Part shown: in pieces, positions 10,691 to 22,241 of the stretch
How positions within the stretch are numbered: position 1 is the first letter of the stretch
How the letters are laid out: each line of letters begins with the position of its first letter
Assembly (NCBI RefSeq): GCF_029407905.1
Contig: NC_073625.1
Location: 172,008,240 to 172,072,239 of the forward strand
Source of the DNA: Bubalus kerabau
Lineage: Eukaryota > Chordata > Mammalia > Artiodactyla > Bovidae
DNA: 64,000 nucleotides
Reading direction: 5' to 3'
Notes under the pieces: model-generated
What the model saw: the letters and a program-made list of their open reading frames with translations, nothing else
Database searches by the model: none
What the model was told of the DNA's origin: nothing
Program-made: the position numbers and the translations under genes

Positions 10691-12540
10691 ACCAGACCTC
10701 AAAGGCAACTGGAAGCGAAAGCGGAGCTGGTCTACTGCTCTCATTCTATCTGGACCAGGAAATTCACAGGAGCTGCAACCTGTGGGCTGGCTCTGCACTC
10801 CCCCGCCCCCATCCTTTCCCAGGGCTGCCAGGGAAAAGAAACCTTCTGTTTGCAGGGTGGTTTGTACATACTCCCTCTTTCTTCCATCTAGAATGAAGTC
10901 AAAGAAATGTGTCTGTTTGCCTTTCTAATTTGACATATTATCCTCTCTTTTACTCCTTGTCACTTTTCATAGCATTTTCATCATTCTTTCATGCACATGA
11001 ATCCCCCCTCCCCTTAGTGTGTAATTAAAAGCTTCCCCAGAATCCAGTTGTAAAGAAGGCTTCACAGTAAGCTGTTTTGCACAATGAAATGGGACAGGAT
11101 CTCGGTGTGTACAGACGGGATGAATTTATTCTTTTAAAAAACAGAACAAAGGAAAAGAAAAGGAAGGTTCTGGAGTTGGGAGAAAGCATTTATTTCTCTT
11201 GATGTTGAAAGAGTCCCTTAAGAGGACTCAAAGAAACCTCAAACAGGACTACATCAATTAGCTGCAAATTAAGTCAAAATGATATAAACTTTGTGGGAAA
11301 GATTTAACAGTGTATCTTAATCCCTTGAATCATTTTTCTTAATGCAGCATGGCCACAACTTCCAGATGCTGGTAGCCTGGACAGAGACGAGAGGCAACAT
11401 GCACAAGGACTGGCAGCGTTTATTCAGTCACAGCTGCCATCCTGCAATAAACATTCTATATGCAAATTGCCTCAAGTGACTCTCCAGAAATTGACTAGTT
11501 TCTTATGATGTAGCTTAGCACCAAAAGAAATTGAAAACATTTTTATGGCTTATGTCCATAATACATTCCTTCAGTATGTGCTGTGTTTTTTATCTGCCAA
11601 TATATTAAACTCTTCTCCTGCTTGCTTAGGCATCACCAGTTCATTTTTGTGTGTGACAATGGGGAAAAAAAAAAAAAAAACAGCTTGCCAAAATATCCAT
11701 CTAAATGAGAGCTATTAATGGCCATCACCAAACTGCGGTCAAGCTTCCTTTGTTCTTGAAACTGAATTGCTTTCAAAAGCAATAAGAAAAGTTGTGCAGA
11801 TTCAAACCATTTATGATGTAGAAATTAAGCCCCATTTTTCCAGGGATGAAAGGTCTTGGGTGAACCCGATGCTTTGCTCTGAGTTATTTTGTCGTGGCCA
11901 TAAAGCTTTGGTCACTTCTTTGCAACAGAATTTCCATCGAAGCTTTATAATCCAATTAATGAGATCAAGCAAAGCCACTGTCCTTCGTGTTTTCTTTTTA
12001 ATGGTGAGGTGAAGATGATTGTGTTTTTGTTTTGTGAGTTCCAAGAGGGTATTAAATGCTTGGTCATGCTCTTAGAAGCCTCATTTTCCTTCTAATCCTG
12101 TTGCTCTTAAGAAAAGTTTGGCAGGGACCTTCAAAGCAGCTCCATTTCTTTTGTTTCGCTTCCCTGGAGCTTTGCAAAATGGTAACAGTGCCCACGGCTC
12201 CATGCCTCCAACATGAGGCCCACCTCCTCCCACTGAAAGCTCACATCTCACCCCTGCTTCAGAACGGCAACAATGGCATGATGGGGTGGTTTTAAATTTG
12301 TCTTTATCACAGCACTGAGCGCTAGAAAAGGTAAGAAATGAAACTAATTCCATAGTGCGCACAGTTCTTCTGTTTCTTACTGACTTTCATCTAAGGAGCA
12401 GTAGGTGGATGCGTTCAATCACAGTTCTGTGCATGCCCGTGGACACCAGTGCTGGGAGCGAGAGTTAACATTCTCTTCCTGGAAGGGACCACTTGCTGTA
12501 CAAATTGTGCAACACAATTCATGCAGTTATACACTGCTGT
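10691..12540. other. Long stretch without recognised repeats
   Basis: About 1.85 kb, the longest stretch of this part of the window where I recognise no repeat. It contains the octamer ATGCAAAT at 11460-11467, a poly(A) run at about 11664-11680 and a homeodomain-like CCAATTAATGAG at 11952-11963. ORFs of 77-93 codons on both strands overlap each other. It is a candidate for a conserved non-coding element, by inference only. Confidence 0.4.
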
Positions 12541-12715
12541 TGCTGGAGAGATCTTAGAGAAGTCTTCATCAAATCTTCCTCACTTTACAGGTGAAAACAC
12601 TGAGACCTAAAAATGCTTATCATTCAAGTTTATACAGTCAATTGGTGACAGAGCTGGAGCAAGGATCCATTTCCTGATTGCTGGTTCAGGACTGCTTGGG
12701 TCGAATCACACTTCT
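12541..12715 (-). mobile_element. MIR SINE
   Basis: Reversed MIR core: CACTTTACAGGTGAAAACAC, TGAGACCTAAAAATGC, then TTGGTGACAGAGCTGGAGCA. Confidence 0.7.
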
Positions 12716-12846
12716 GCATGATTTTATAGGTTTATCAAAGGTATTATGTTGTAGATATTTTACTGAATATATAGCAAGTTAGCTATTTGAGTACACAGGA
12801 AAATAAATCATGTTGGAAAAAGAAGCCTAGATAGTGAAAGATGCTA

Positions 12847-13063
12847 TATATGTGTGCTCAATCACTTTCAGTCACGTCCGACTCTTCGTGACCCTATGGA
12901 CTGTAACCTGCCAGGCTCCTCTGTCCCTGGAATTCTCCAGGCAAGAATACTGGAGTGGGTTGCCACGCCCTTCTCCAGGGGATCTTCCTAACCCAAGGAT
13001 CCAACCGGTGCCTCCTGCATTGCAGGCAGATTCTTTAACCACTGAACCACCTGGGAAGCCTGA
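12847..13063 (-). mobile_element. Bov-tA SINE, 10-bp TSD
   Basis: Reversed Bov-A body followed by the reversed tRNA head (TTTAACCACTGAACCACC). AAAGATGCTA lies at 12837-12846 and 13064-13073. Confidence 0.92.
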
Positions 13064-13097
13064 AAAGATGCTACTAGTCTTGAAATTAATTTGCAGG

Positions 13098-13293
13098 CTT
13101 AATATATTGGGGCTTAGAAGTGTGCAGGCTTCAGCAGTTGCAGCACGTGGGTTCAACAGTTGTGCTTCCTGGGCTCTAGAGTACAGGCTCAATACTTGTG
13201 GCACATGGGCTTAGCTGCTCCATGATCAGGGATCAAACTTGTATCTCCTGCATTTGCAGGCACATTCTTAACCACTGAGCTACCAGGGAAGCC
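13098..13293 (-). mobile_element. CHR-type SINE, long form
   Basis: Reversed body repeats (GTTGCAGCACGTGGG, CTCTAGAGTACAGGCTC) and the reversed head TTAACCACTGAGCTACCAGG. It lies 34 bp past the Bov-tA. Confidence 0.78.
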
Positions 13294-13433
13294 ATGGAGA
13301 GAATTCTTAATCCATAAAATTCACATTTAATAAAAGAGAGACATATCAACAGAAAAATAGGCAAAAAGACATGAGCAGGAAAAATTACAAAAGAAGATGT
13401 GCAAATAGGATAGATAGACAAATATTTAGTCTC

Positions 13434-14544
13434 AATATCAATAACCTCAGATAATATCCATATCTCCATAGCAATAACCTCAGATATGCAGATGACACCA
13501 CCTTTCCGGCAGGAAGTGAAGAGGAACTGAAGAGCCTCTAGATGAAAGTGAAAAAGGAGAGTGAAAAAGCTGGCTTAAAACTCAACATTCAAAAAATTAA
13601 GATCATAGCATCCAGTCCCATCACTTCATAGCAAATGGATGGGGAAACAGTGGAAACAGTGACAGACTTTATTTTCTTGGGCTCCAAAATCACTGCAGAT
13701 GGTGACTGCAGCCATGAAATTAAAAGACACTTACTCCTTGGAAACAGAGAAGGCAATGGCAACCCACTCCAGTACTCTTACCTGGAAAATCCCATGGGCA
13801 GAGGAGCCTGGTAGGGTGCAGTCCATGGGGTCGAGAAGAGTCGGACACGACTGAGCGACTTCACTTTCACTTTTCACTTTCATGCGTTGGAGAAGGAAAT
13901 GGCAACCCACTCCAGTGTTCTTGCCTGGAGAATCCCAGGGACGGGGGAGCCTGGTGGGCTGCCGTCTATGGGGTTGCACAGAGTTGGACACAACTGAAGT
14001 GACTTAGCAGCAGCAGCAGCACTCCTTGGAAGAAAAGTTATGACCAATCTAGACAGCATATTAAAAAGCAGAGACATTACTTTGCTGACAAAAGTCCATC
14101 TAGTCAAAGCTATAGGTTTTCCAGTAGTCATGTATGGATATGAGAGTTGGACCATAAAGAAAGCTGAGTGCGGAAGAATTGATGCTTTTGAATTGTGGTG
14201 TTGGAGAAGACTCTGTTGAGAGTCCCTTGGACTGAAAGGAGATCAAACCATTCAATCCTAGAGAAAATCAACCCTGAATGTTCATTGGAAGGACTGATGC
14301 TGAAGCTGAAGCTCCAATACTTTGGCCACCTGATACAAAGAACTGACTCATTGGAAAATATCCTGATGCTGGGAAAGATTGAAGGCAGGAGAAGGGAATG
14401 ACAGAGGATGAGATGGTTGGATGGCATCACTGACTCAATGAACATGAGTTTGTGCAAGCTCTGGGGGTTGGTGGTGGACAGGGAAGCTTTGCATGCTGCA
14501 GTCCAGGGGGTCGCAAAGAGTCGGACATGACTGAGCAACTTCAC
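13434..14544 (+). mobile_element. BovB LINE, RT part, split by Bov-A2
   Basis: A 5'-truncated RTE-type LINE. TTAGTCTC occurs at 13426-13433 and 14545-14552. The catalytic reverse-transcriptase box Y-A-D-D is readable at 13485-13496, near the truncated 5' end; the copy then runs to the 3' end of the ORF. A stop soon after (ELKSL followed by TAG) and frameshifts kill it. A Bov-A2 sits inside at 13744-14020. A 15-bp direct repeat (13439-13453, 13472-13486) marks an odd 5' junction. Confidence 0.93.
13744..14020 (+). mobile_element. Bov-A2 SINE nested in BovB, 11-bp TSD
   Basis: Two Bov-A monomers joined by the CACTTTCACTTTTCACTTTC linker, ending in (CAG)n. ACTCCTTGGAA lies at 13733-13743 and 14021-14031, and removing the insert rejoins the BovB reading exactly. 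Confidence 0.96.
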
Positions 14545-14552
14545 TTAGTCTC

Positions 14553-15058
14553 CATAAGAATAAAGAATAAAAAACACAAAAGAAAAACATTGAAAAACAT
14601 GTTCTCTTGTCATGTGGATAGAAAATCTTTTCTCCTACTCTTTTTTTAAAGATAATATCAAGTGTAGATGTTAGTTCAGTCAAAAGGGAATTCTTACACA
14701 ATAACAACAACAAAAAAATGTATTCCTTGATACAACCTCAACAAATGGACAATTTGGCAGCATGTATCATAAACTTTAAAATGTATTGAAACACTTTGGT
14801 CTTATCTGCCATTCTAAGAATTAATCCAGGAATAAGAGATGGGGGGGGGGCAGGAAGAGGTGGGGGCTTTATGAATGAGGATGTTTCTCATAGTATGATT
14901 TATAATACAAAAACTAGAAATCCAAAAATTAAAAGTATAAAATAGTCAAATAAATGGTACTGTAGCTATATAGTAAATATGATGCAACATCAATAATCAT
15001 ATTTTGAAGAATATTTAAAGACATGAGCTATAAATTTTTCTAAAGACAAATAAAAACT
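14553..15058. other. No gene; G10 run
   Basis: AT-rich DNA with no repeat I can name with safety. A run of ten G at about 14841-14850 is notable. CATTCTAAGAATTAATCCAG and the following text faintly recall old L1 ORF2 but I do not call it. Confidence 0.4.
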
Positions 15059-15067
15059 ATACACACT

Positions 15068-15148
15068 CAGTTCAGTTCAGTTCAGTCACTCAGTTGTGTC
15101 CAGCTCTTTGCGACCCCATGAATTGCAACACGCCAGGCCTCCCTGTCC
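15068..15148 (-). mobile_element. Very short BovB 3' end, 9-bp TSD
   Basis: Only the last 81 bases of BovB with its (TTCAG)n-type tail. ATACACACT lies at 15059-15067 and 15149-15157, so it is an insertion of its own and not a leftover. Confidence 0.93.
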
Positions 15149-15157
15149 ATACACACT

Positions 15158-15585
15158 ATATGCTACCTATTTCTTGTCGAAAAGCTGGAAAGATATACAT
15201 CTAAATTGTAACCTTTTCTCTAGTTGATAGAATATTGTGTGATAATTTAATATTTTAAATTCTGAATTTTTCAAGTTTTTCACAGTGATCTTATATCACA
15301 AGATAAAAAATGCTATTAGTAAAATAACACAAAATACCAAGTTAGGAAGAGACCAGAGCTGGTCCCAGGTAGCATACCCAGCCCCTTCTCTAGACAATAT
15401 AGATTTAAACATTGCTTTCTATTCTTGAGTCCAGGAGGTGTGCCACGCTGCTAATGGTTGTGGCTGGCCAGTGACTTTGTAGATGCCCAGGGATTGGAGG
15501 AGATGGTTTTAATCTCCTGACCACTCTCCTGACCGCTGAGTTTTAAGAGGGAGAGAAAAAACTCACCATCATCAAAAATCCTATA
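15158..15585. other. No recognised gene or repeat
   Basis: Nothing recognised. CTCCTGACC is repeated in AATCTCCTGACCACTCTCCTGACC at about 15511-15535. Confidence 0.4.
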
Positions 15586-16385
15586 AATGGAAGAAAGCAA
15601 GGTGTCCTTCAATAGGTGAATGTATAAATAAACTACAGTATATGCAGACAAGGAATATTATTCAGCCCTAAAAAAGAATGAGCTGTCAAGCCATGAAGAG
15701 CTATGGAGGAAACTTAAATGTATATTACTAAGTAAAAGAAGCCAATCTGGAATGGCTCCATAATATATGATTCCAAAAATATAACATTCTGGGAAATGCA
15801 AAACTATAGAGACAATAAAAAGATCAGTATTTGCCAGAGCTTTCCCAGGTGGCTCAGTGGTAAAGAATCTAGTTGCCAAGGCAGGGACTCAGGAGACGTG
15901 GGTTGGGAAGATCCCCTGGAGGAGGAGGAAATGGCAACCCACACCAGTATTCTTGCCTGGAAAATTCCATGGACAGAGGAGCCTGGCATGCTGCAGTCCA
16001 TGCGGTCAAAAAGAGTAGGACACGACTGAGTGTGCATGCACATTGCCAGAGGTTGAGAAGAGGGAGTGATGAATATGTGGAGCACAGAAGATTTTTAGAG
16101 CAGAGAAAACACTCTACGTGATTCTAGAATAATCCAGACATTTGTCCAGACCCGTAGACTGTACACCACAAAGAGCAAACCATAATGTAAACTATGGACT
16201 GCAGGTGATAATGATGTGTCAGTGTAAATTCATCAGTTGTAAAAAATGTACCAGTCTGGTGGAAGATGTGGATAGTAGGGGGTGGAGGGCTGCTACATAT
16301 ATAAGGAGAGAGAAGATATGTGGGAAACCTCTGTAACTTACCTTCAATTTTGCTATGAACCTTGAACTGCTCTAAAAATTTTTCT
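15586..16385 (+). mobile_element. Old L1 ORF2 end and 3' UTR, split by Bov-tA
   Basis: The wording GGTGTCCTTCAATAGGTGAATG, ATTATTCAGCCCTAAAAAAGAATG and GGCAAAACTATAGAGACAATA-like text is the 3' part of L1 ORF2 running into the UTR of an old L1M-type element. The Bov-tA at 15840-16042 interrupts it at the GATCAGTATTTGCCAGAG site. Confidence 0.75.
15840..16042 (+). mobile_element. Bov-tA SINE nested in L1, 9-bp TSD
   Basis: Head TTTCCCAGGTGGCTCAGTGG, body AACCCACACCAGTATTCTTG, end GGACACGACTGAGTG. TTGCCAGAG lies at 15831-15839 and 16043-16051. Confidence 0.94.
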
Positions 16386-16719
16386 TTAGAAACAACAACA
16401 AAAAACCCTTTAGGGTGGCCTTGTACACAATCAACCACATTAAATACTAACCCATGCCCGAACCACCACTTAAAGACAGACTTCCCTTCTTCACATCTAT
16501 CCTGCAAGCCACACATTGACTTTTTATAATGTCTTTTTCCCTTAAGCCTTCCCACAAGACTCACTTTATTCTGGCTTCACTTGGATAAAAATACAAAGGG
16601 TTATATAAGAAGAGCAAGCAGTGTGAGCTGCCCCCGGAGTATGAGTAGCTGAGACATCTTTCTGAAAGGGAAGGGTGGTGGGATCTGCTGTAGGAACAGA
16701 TCTACTCAGCTCCAGAAGA
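16386..16719. other. No recognised gene or repeat
   Basis: A 146-codon minus-strand ORF (16124-16564) covers part of this and part of the L1 3' UTR; it resembles no protein and I reject it. Confidence 0.45.
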
Positions 16720-17560
16720 AACTTACACTAATGTCCCATAGTAGAAAATCTAGTCCTTTCATTACAAATAGGAACAAGCAGTCAAAGCTCAACAAACAGT
16801 TGAGGAAATAAACAACATGAGAGAAATTCTATGGCAAACAGAGCAACTGATTATCAAGGATGCATGGACAGATTAAAAAAGACGCCACATCTATCAAAAT
16901 CAAAAAGGACACTTGAACATGTGCAGAGACAACTACAACCTTTTGGGAATTATATAATTGTCAAAAGAAAAATCATAGGAGGACTAGAAGACAGTCAGGC
17001 TAGATTGTAGATTAGAAAGAAAGAAGGAGAGGTTTATAAAGGACAGAAAGAAAAAAACTAAAGCAATATGGTAGAACTAAATTCACTCTGAGAATTACAA
17101 CACCAGTCCAGCAGGAACTCCAGAAGGAAAGGGGAGGAAAAAAGAACAGGAAGGAAGAAAGTCATCAAATAAATCATAGATGAAAATTTCCCAGTGTACA
17201 AACAGAGGTCTGGGATATACCAATTACTGAGAAAAAATACCCACACTTAAACATATTCTTAGGAAATTTTGAAGCATCAAAGATAAAAACTTCCAGAGGG
17301 GAGAAAATATCTACAAAAGAACTGGCATCACCAACTCTACTAGATGCTGGAAGATAGCAGAGCAACACTGGCGAAGTTCTCATAGGTTATTTCCAACCTA
17401 TATTTACAGCCACTCAAAATCAAGTGTGAGGGCAATATAATGCAAGAACTTAAATAAACAAAGACTCAGAAATTTTACTTTCCAGTTACCCATTCTGAAA
17501 AACTTACTTGTGGTTGAACACCAACAAAAACTTGTAAAAGAGAAAGACATGGACCAAACC
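16720..17560 (+). mobile_element. Ancient L1/HAL1 ORF1-type remnant
   Basis: The A-rich text has the order of a L1 ORF1 or HAL1 element: GATGAAAATTTCCCAG, ATATTCTTAGGAAATTTTGA, AGGGCAATATAATG and so on, with many breaks. No coding frame remains. The family (HAL1 or L1M) cannot be fixed by eye. Confidence 0.5.
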
Positions 17561-17737
17561 GGAATTTCAATACAATGTCAAGATGACAGCTATGCAGCAG
17601 TAATAAACTTGAAAGTTGAAATTGAAGCAGGAATCAGAAACCCTCACACAAAACATCCTCAATTTAGAAAAAAATAGGTTTACTTCAATAACAGTGCAAT
17701 TAAGAAATTTCATATGCTTACTAATCAGGCAAAGACA

Positions 17738-17955
17738 TCACAAAGTGATTAAAGTCTCAGTTTCCAAAATTAGACTGCTTGGTTCAAATTACAAACTATG
17801 TGTGTGACCTTGAGAAGTTACTTAAATTCTCTTTGGTTCAGTTTTCTTGCTTCAGAAATGAGTATAAAAATAATTTCTACTTCATGGGATTGTTGTGGGT
17901 ATTTAATGAAATAATACATGCAAAATATTTAGTGCATGAGCCCTCAGTAACTTGA
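17738..17955 (+). mobile_element. MIR SINE
   Basis: Order GGTTCAAATTACAAACTATG, TGTGACCTTGAGAAGTTACT, CAGTTTTCTTGCTTCAGAAATG, GGATTGTTGTGGGTATTTAA, AATACATGCAAAATATTTAG: a nearly complete but diverged MIR. Confidence 0.75.
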
Positions 17956-18595
17956 CTAAAAAGATTTTATTTTATGGTTATAATTTGCATATCAACAAGA
18001 AAAAAAGAGAGGCAATTAGAGATTTGGGGAAAGAAAAAACAAACTGGTCAAAAAAATCATATGTCAAAGCAAATTAAACCACGGGGTGACTTTAGCAAGT
18101 AAAGGAGTATGGAGTGGAAAACAGAATTAATTTGACCTTGAAGACTGGATTTTTCTCCTTTGAGTGCCATGGGTTTGGTGATTTGAGATTATTTTTCCTT
18201 CTCTACAAGTCTAATCAAACTACTTGGTTCTACACTGAATAATATTTACATAATCATCGTTTGCAATTGCCATTTAATAGTTTTCGATTTTAAGAAACTA
18301 ACCTATCGTCAAAGCACAGAAGACTTAATTATAGTTGCAGATCAGAATATAAATGTAATAAACCTTGATCATGTAAAAGTAATGACTGAAGCTGAGAGGG
18401 GAGGGGCCAGATAAAAGAGGAAGAAAGTGTTGGTGTAAATTTCCTCTTCTTCCATAATGGGGAGTCAAGAAGTAGCAGTTTATATGTACTATTTATGGTT
18501 TAAAAAGTAACTAAAGGAAGACATTTTAAACAATAATGCAACTTTTAAAAATGGACAAAGAGGAGAGAAGTGATGGTAATATGATAAACTCCAGA
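17956..18595. other. No recognised gene or repeat
   Basis: AT-rich, without ORFs or a repeat I can name. Confidence 0.45.
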
Positions 18596-18819
18596 AACAC
18601 CTAATGCAAAGAGCCAACTCATTGTAAAGACCCTGATGCTAGGAAAGATTGAAGGCAGGAGGAGAGGATGACAGAAGATGAGATGGTTGGATGGCATCAC
18701 CAATTCAATGGACATGAGTTTAAGCCAACTCCAGAAGATAGTGAAGGACAGGGAAGCCTGGCATGCTGCAGTCTACGGGGTCGCAAAGAGTTGAATATGA
18801 CTGAGCTACTAAGCAATAT
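18596..18819 (+). mobile_element. BovB LINE 3' end fragment
   Basis: Text from CACCTAATGCAAAGAGCC to GTCGCAAAGAGTTGAATATG matches the BovB ORF end and 3' end. It is diverged and joins a Bov-A directly. No TSD found. Confidence 0.85.
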
Positions 18820-18957
18820 GGAGAAGGAAATGGCAACCCACTCCAGTATTCTTGCCTGGAGAATCCCTTGGACAAAGGAGTCTGGTGGGCTACAGTCCAC
18901 GGGGTCGTAAAGAGTCGGACACGACTGAATGACTTCACTCACTCACTCACTCACTGA
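18820..18957 (+). mobile_element. Bov-A SINE directly after BovB
   Basis: GAGAAGGAAATGGCAACCCA through GGACACGACTGAATGACTTC, ending in five CACT units (about 18935-18955). Whether this is a separate insertion or a compound element cannot be decided by eye. Confidence 0.85.
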
Positions 18958-19171
18958 ACAATAATAACAAACTTCAAAACCAACTTACTTCTTGGGAGTG
19001 AAACTCAGATGGGGAGGGGGCAGAGGTGGGGATAAACAGGGAATGGGGAGAGGGAGGGAGGTCCTGAGCGCAGGCAGGATAATTTTACTTGTTTTATGCC
19101 TTGATACTATTTAAAAATTTTCTCATGTGCTTGAATTACTCGTATGATTCAATAAATGAAAAAGAACTAGT

Positions 19172-19391
19172 CCATTGCTCTGGTGGCTGCCTCACACCGT
19201 GAAAAGTCTGCCTTGCAATGTGGAAGACCTGGGTTCAATACTTGGGTCAGGAAGATCCCCCTGGAGAAGGGAACCCACTCCAGTATTCTTGCTTGAAGAG
19301 TTCCATGGACAAAGGAGCCTGGCAGGCTGCATCCATGGGGTCACGAAGAGTCAGAGATGACTGAGCAACTAACACTTTCACTTTTCACTTT
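19172..19391 (+). mobile_element. Bov-tA SINE
   Basis: Diverged tRNA-like head with GGGTTCAATACTTGGGTC, body AACCCACTCCAGTATTCTTG and an end that runs into the Bov-A2 linker (ACTTTCACTTTTCAC). Confidence 0.86.
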
Positions 19392-19933
19392 TTTCCAGTT
19401 AGTTAAGAAATATTTACAGGTACATCCTCTGTGTCAGGCCTTGTCTATAATCACAAGAGAAAGTCCTTGCTCTCAAAAAGCTAACACTCTGATGAGGAAG
19501 AGTAACAGTAAACATGGAATTTTATGAATATGCACATTTTAGACAGTGATGCTAAGAAGAAAATGGAGTAATGTGATACAGAGTCTACAAGGGGCCATGT
19601 GAAATCTCCTTTATTTACTGTAAACAAGGAAGATCTCTAGGAGGAGGTGAGTTGAACTGAGTTGTGAATGATGCCCTCAGAGCAGCCACACAGATGTCTG
19701 AAGAAGTATCGCATTCAAAGGGCTGGGACTGGAAAGAGCATGTTCTCAGGCTAGAAAGGCCAGTTGGAATGAGTGGGTAAAGGGGAGGCTGAGTACAGCA
19801 GGTGAGTTTAGAAATTTGGCAGGAGCCTTTTCAGCCATGATCAACCATTTGATTTTGTTCCATCGCAATGCAAAATCATTAAAGGGATTTAAGAAAAAGA
19901 GTAAAATGGCCTGATATTCACCTTAATAAGTTG

Positions 19934-20156
19934 TTATGCCATGCCATGCATGAATGCTCAGTCGTTTGTGTCTGACTCTTTGTGACCCGCATGCACTGTA
20001 GCCCACCAGGCTCCTCTATCCATGGGATTCTTTATCCAGGCAAGAATTCTGGAGCTGGTCACCATTTCCTTCTATAGGGCCAGGGATCGAATCTGTGTCT
20101 CTTGCGTCTCCTGTGTTGGCAGGCAGATTCTTCACCACTGAACCACCCAGGAAGCT
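19934..20156 (-). mobile_element. Bov-tA SINE nested in L2, 13-bp TSD
   Basis: Reversed body and head (TTCACCACTGAACCACCCAG). CCTTAATAAGTTG lies at 19921-19933 and 20157-20169. Confidence 0.95.
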
Positions 20157-20394
20157 CCTTAATAAGTTGCCTGTCATTTTAATTAAGTTGTCATTTGAAC
20201 CAGGCAGTCTGATGCCATAAATTTTGATTTTAACCACACAGTAAAGTAGATGCCTTTACTCAACTAGTAATAAAGTTGAAAAATGAAGGCAGGGTGGGCA
20301 ACTACAAGATGTTATTGTGGCTTCAGCTGAGGTGATAGCAGTGGAAATGGTGAAGCAGGCAAATTCAAAAGATTTGAAAGTGCAGTGGAAGGAC

Positions 20395-20426
20395 TCATGG
20401 ATGGATTGATGGATGGATGAATGGAT
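20395..20426. repeat. (GGAT)n imperfect microsatellite
   Basis: ATGGATGGATTGATGGATGG continues with GATGAATGGATG. Confidence 0.85.
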
Positions 20427-21339
20427 GCAGAAAATTAAGGAATCTATTAGGACTGTGGGATGTTTATCATGAGAAATAGAATGAATGGTGATGGCCTTTG
20501 CCCCAGTGGGAAGTTGAGGAACAGCAGTTGAGACTGGGAGGAAGAGGTTAAACCCATTATTCTGTACAGCTAATTTTGAAACCCCTATTAGACATTCAAG
20601 TAGGCAGCAGGATATACAAGCCCTAGCTAGAGATAGAATTTAGGAGTCATCAGAGGATGGACTGTATTAAGACCAAGAGATTATTTGTGATCACCAAGAA
20701 GAGAGTACAAATAGAGACAAGAAGGCATCCCCAGAGATCAAGAAGTTGATGATGTTAGAGAGAAGAAGGAGAGATGCAGGAAAGAAGTATGTAATGAGGT
20801 GAAAAAGGATGGAATAGGCACAAGTGGAAGGGTTTGCCTTGGATGGGATCAGGGATTCTGTCTCCACTTCAACTGAATGGAAAGCAAGGAATATGAGTTC
20901 CAATTCTTATAAACTGATGGATGTGATGGTAGGAAAATGAGTACTTGTCATCTGGTTGCACACAAAAATTGTAAGGTGATGCTAACTCCAGGGTGAGCTA
21001 GAGGAATAGAATGATGGTGGAGACTTAAGGAAGAAGAGGTGTGGAATGGTCTTGCTGGAGGGTGGGAGGGTGAATATCAGGAAACTGTGTTAAGATTGTC
21101 TAGAAGTCTTCAGAGATGATTTGAGACTCATGGTAATAATAAAAAAAGTGAGAATAGTTAGAAGGTTGTGTGATCTTTCTTCAGAAACATTCAGATATTC
21201 AGGTGCAGACATGGAGTCAGTTGATGGGTGGGCTTGACCAGCTCGGGAATATTACCATGCAAGAAGAAAGGGAAAGAGGATACAAGAGGTATCAATACAA
21301 ACCCATCCAAAGGAGAAATTGTAATGCTGTGTCATAATT

Positions 21340-21892
21340 AAATTGTTTCCAAAGATGGCATCAACAATCCTCCTCCACCTTTTCCAGGTGCTCTTTTGCA
21401 CTGTAATCTTGCCTCTCAGAGATCCAGTCTATTTCTGCTCCCTTTGGATCTGAGTTCACCATATGTTTTGTTTCAAGTAATGGAAAGCAGCAGAAGTGAT
21501 GCTGTGTAACTTCTGATGCTGTGTGACTTCTGCAGCATCTAGCTTTGCTAATTAGGATATTCACTCTTGAGATCCCAACTGCTGTGTAAAGAAGTCCAAG
21601 GAGGACACCTTCAGTGCAGCATGAATTGACAGAGACAGAGAGAATGATCCTACCATCACCACCAAGGTTCCAGACCCGAGACGGAAGCCATTAGGGACAC
21701 TCCAATCTCAGTTACCATTTGACTACAACCTCATGAGAGATTCCAGCTGATGCCACTGTGAGCAGAAGAACCATCCAGTCAAGCCCTGCTCAAATTTCTG
21801 ACCCTCAGGATTGTGAGCAAATAAAATGCTTGTTGTTTTGAACCACTAAGCTCTGGGGTGATTTGTTACACGGCATTACCTAACAGAATCAG
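21340..21892 (+). mobile_element. MLT1-type LTR (ERVL-MaLR)
   Basis: The 3' end TTGTTTTGAACCACTAAGCT, then GGGGTGATTTGTTACACGGC, matches the end of MLT-type solo LTRs (TTAAGCCACTAAGTTTTGGG). The upstream CCTCAGGATTGTGAGCAAAT and AATAAAATGC polyadenylation region also fit. The left boundary is approximate. This is an old non-coding LTR. Confidence 0.6.
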
Positions 21893-22046
21893 AAAGTGTT
21901 CCCCCAGTTTGCTGCCAACTCCACTGAAAAGAAAGGAGGATTTCAAGAGATGTTACTATACGTGGAATAATAGGGTCAATAAAGTTGTTGGATTTGAGGC
22001 TTCCATGAGTCAGAGGAATTTCTGAAGTGGGATTACTACAATAGAG

Positions 22047-22241
22047 AGTTGGAGGGACTTCCCTAGTGGTCCAGTAGCTAAGACTCCAAGCTCCCAGTGC
22101 AGGGGCCCCAGGTTCTATCCCTGGTTGGGGAACTAGATCCCACACACAACAACTAATAGCTCACATGATGCAACTAAAGATTCCAAGTGCTGTGACTAAG
22201 GCCTGGTGCAACCAAATAAAGAAAGAAAATTCTAAAAAATG
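22047..22241 (+). mobile_element. CHR-type SINE
   Basis: Head GGGACTTCCCTAGTGGTCCA, B box GGTTCTATCCCTGG, A-rich tail. CAATAGAG at 22039-22046 and 22242-22249 is a possible 8-bp TSD, although seven extra bases then precede the head. Confidence 0.88.

Larger units (their letters stand above)
19395..21170 (-). mobile_element. L2-family LINE, long decayed copy
   Basis: Read left to right it is the reverse of an L2-type element: the 3' end (ATATTTACAGGTACATCCTC, CCTTGCTCTCAAAAAGCTAA), then the ORF region. GACATTCAAGTAGGCAGCAGGA and GGAGTCATCAGAGGATGG mark the part where the RT box would lie; the Y-A-D-D codons are destroyed. A Bov-tA splits it. Related purine-rich text continues towards 23.2 kb but I could not follow it. 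Confidence 0.65.

Noticed and set aside
10586..10928. Two overlapping ORFs of about 100 codons
   Set aside because: Competing frames across an L2 remnant, with no recognisable domain or splice context.
16124..16564. 146-codon minus-strand ORF
   Set aside because: Antisense to an L1 3' UTR remnant; no protein resemblance.
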